From Salmonirosea aquatica (GTDB lineage: Bacteria > Bacteroidota > Bacteroidia > Cytophagales > Spirosomataceae): a DNA stretch of 64,000 nucleotides. Positions within the stretch are counted from its first letter, which is position 1, and each line of letters starts with the position of its first letter. Where the stretch lies: assembly GCF_009296315.1 (NCBI RefSeq), contig NZ_WHLY01000002.1, forward strand, positions 4,128,501-4,192,500, in the 5' to 3' direction. The position numbers and the translations under genes are program-made. The notes beneath the pieces were generated by a model, which did no database searches, was not told the DNA's origin, and saw only the letters and a list, made by a program, of their open reading frames with translations. Shown piece after piece: positions 63,816-64,000 of the stretch.

Positions 63816-64000
63816 ATGAAAAAATATTCTGTAATTTCTCTGTTTGCCTTCGCTTTTACTATACTGATCTACGCCAGTTGTAACGAAAAGCGGTTGGATC
63901 TGCAACCGCTCTCACCCACCGAAGCCTCCTACTTCACCGAAGAATCGGACTTTAATAAAAGTGTGTTGGGGATTTACGCCAAATTGACGGATTTCTACTG
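63816..64000 (+). CDS. SusD-family lipoprotein, N-terminal part (cut by window edge)
   Basis: The first 61 codons of a SusD-like gene that runs off the right edge. A lipoprotein signal (MKKYSVISLFAFAFTILIYA, then SC) leads into NEKRLDLQPLSPTEASYFTEE, the usual SusD N-terminus. It lies nine bases after susC on the same strand, the standard order. The ligand is unknown. Confidence 0.9.
   Translation, partial: MKKYSVISLFAFAFTILIYASCNEKRLDLQPLSPTEASYFTEESDFNKSVLGIYAKLTDFY

Noticed and set aside
1-64000. CRISPR arrays, prophage genes or insertion sequences
   Set aside because: No regular spaced repeats, integrase, transposase or phage structural genes are visible; the only mobile element found is the group I intron.

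Overview
The window is a piece of a Bacteroidota chromosome, most likely from the order Cytophagales (Spirosomaceae-like). The signs are two SusC/SusD outer-membrane pairs, a hybrid two-component sensor, a very large secreted protein with a gliding-motility-type (T9SS type B) C-terminal domain, an LpxC-FabZ fusion, a TTG/TAnnTTTG promoter and many genes with weak or no Shine-Dalgarno sequence. The assignment rests on gene families only; there is no rRNA in the window.

Layout. 1-7900: end of an aldo/keto reductase, a DUF4920 protein, the secreted repeat protein, an ABC ATPase, an exported M20 amidohydrolase and a propeller-like lipoprotein. 7994-18814: a sugar-acid and deoxysugar block with KduI, a GntR regulator, a fused rhamnulose-1-phosphate aldolase/lactaldehyde dehydrogenase, a RhaI-type isomerase, LutA/LutB/LutC lactate oxidation proteins, an NCS1-like permease and a 68-residue membrane protein. 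This forms a route from L-rhamnose through L-lactaldehyde and L-lactate to pyruvate; no rhamnulokinase is present. 18903-23617: the lipid A genes lpxD, lpxC-fabZ and lpxA, and an HD phosphohydrolase, all on the minus strand.

23729-24465 is the most notable locus: a tRNA gene with a CAU anticodon interrupted after the anticodon by a 663-nt group I intron. The intron carries an HNH endonuclease ORF inside its P1 loop, and the last codons of that ORF also form the internal guide sequence, P2 and part of P3 of the ribozyme.

24580-28220: a rhamnogalacturonan acetylesterase-like enzyme, an unrecognised exported protein, a 55-residue ORF and a lipoprotein acetolactate decarboxylase. 28434-38491: a sulfated-glycan utilisation locus on the minus strand (ECF sigma factor, FecR anti-sigma factor, SusC with an STN domain, SusD, two sulfatases). 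38709-47609: a potassium-uptake block, kdpFABC, flanked by a frameshifted NtrC-type regulator and followed by a stand-alone KdpD sensor module and a separate histidine kinase; no KdpE is visible. 47710-64000: a second glycan locus, with a PVC-type cytochrome c protein, three glycoside-hydrolase-like proteins and a hybrid sensor-regulator divergent from a second SusC and the start of its SusD.

Across the whole window the palindrome GGTACC is strikingly frequent, at roughly 3-5 copies per kb in the stretches counted, in genes and in spacers.
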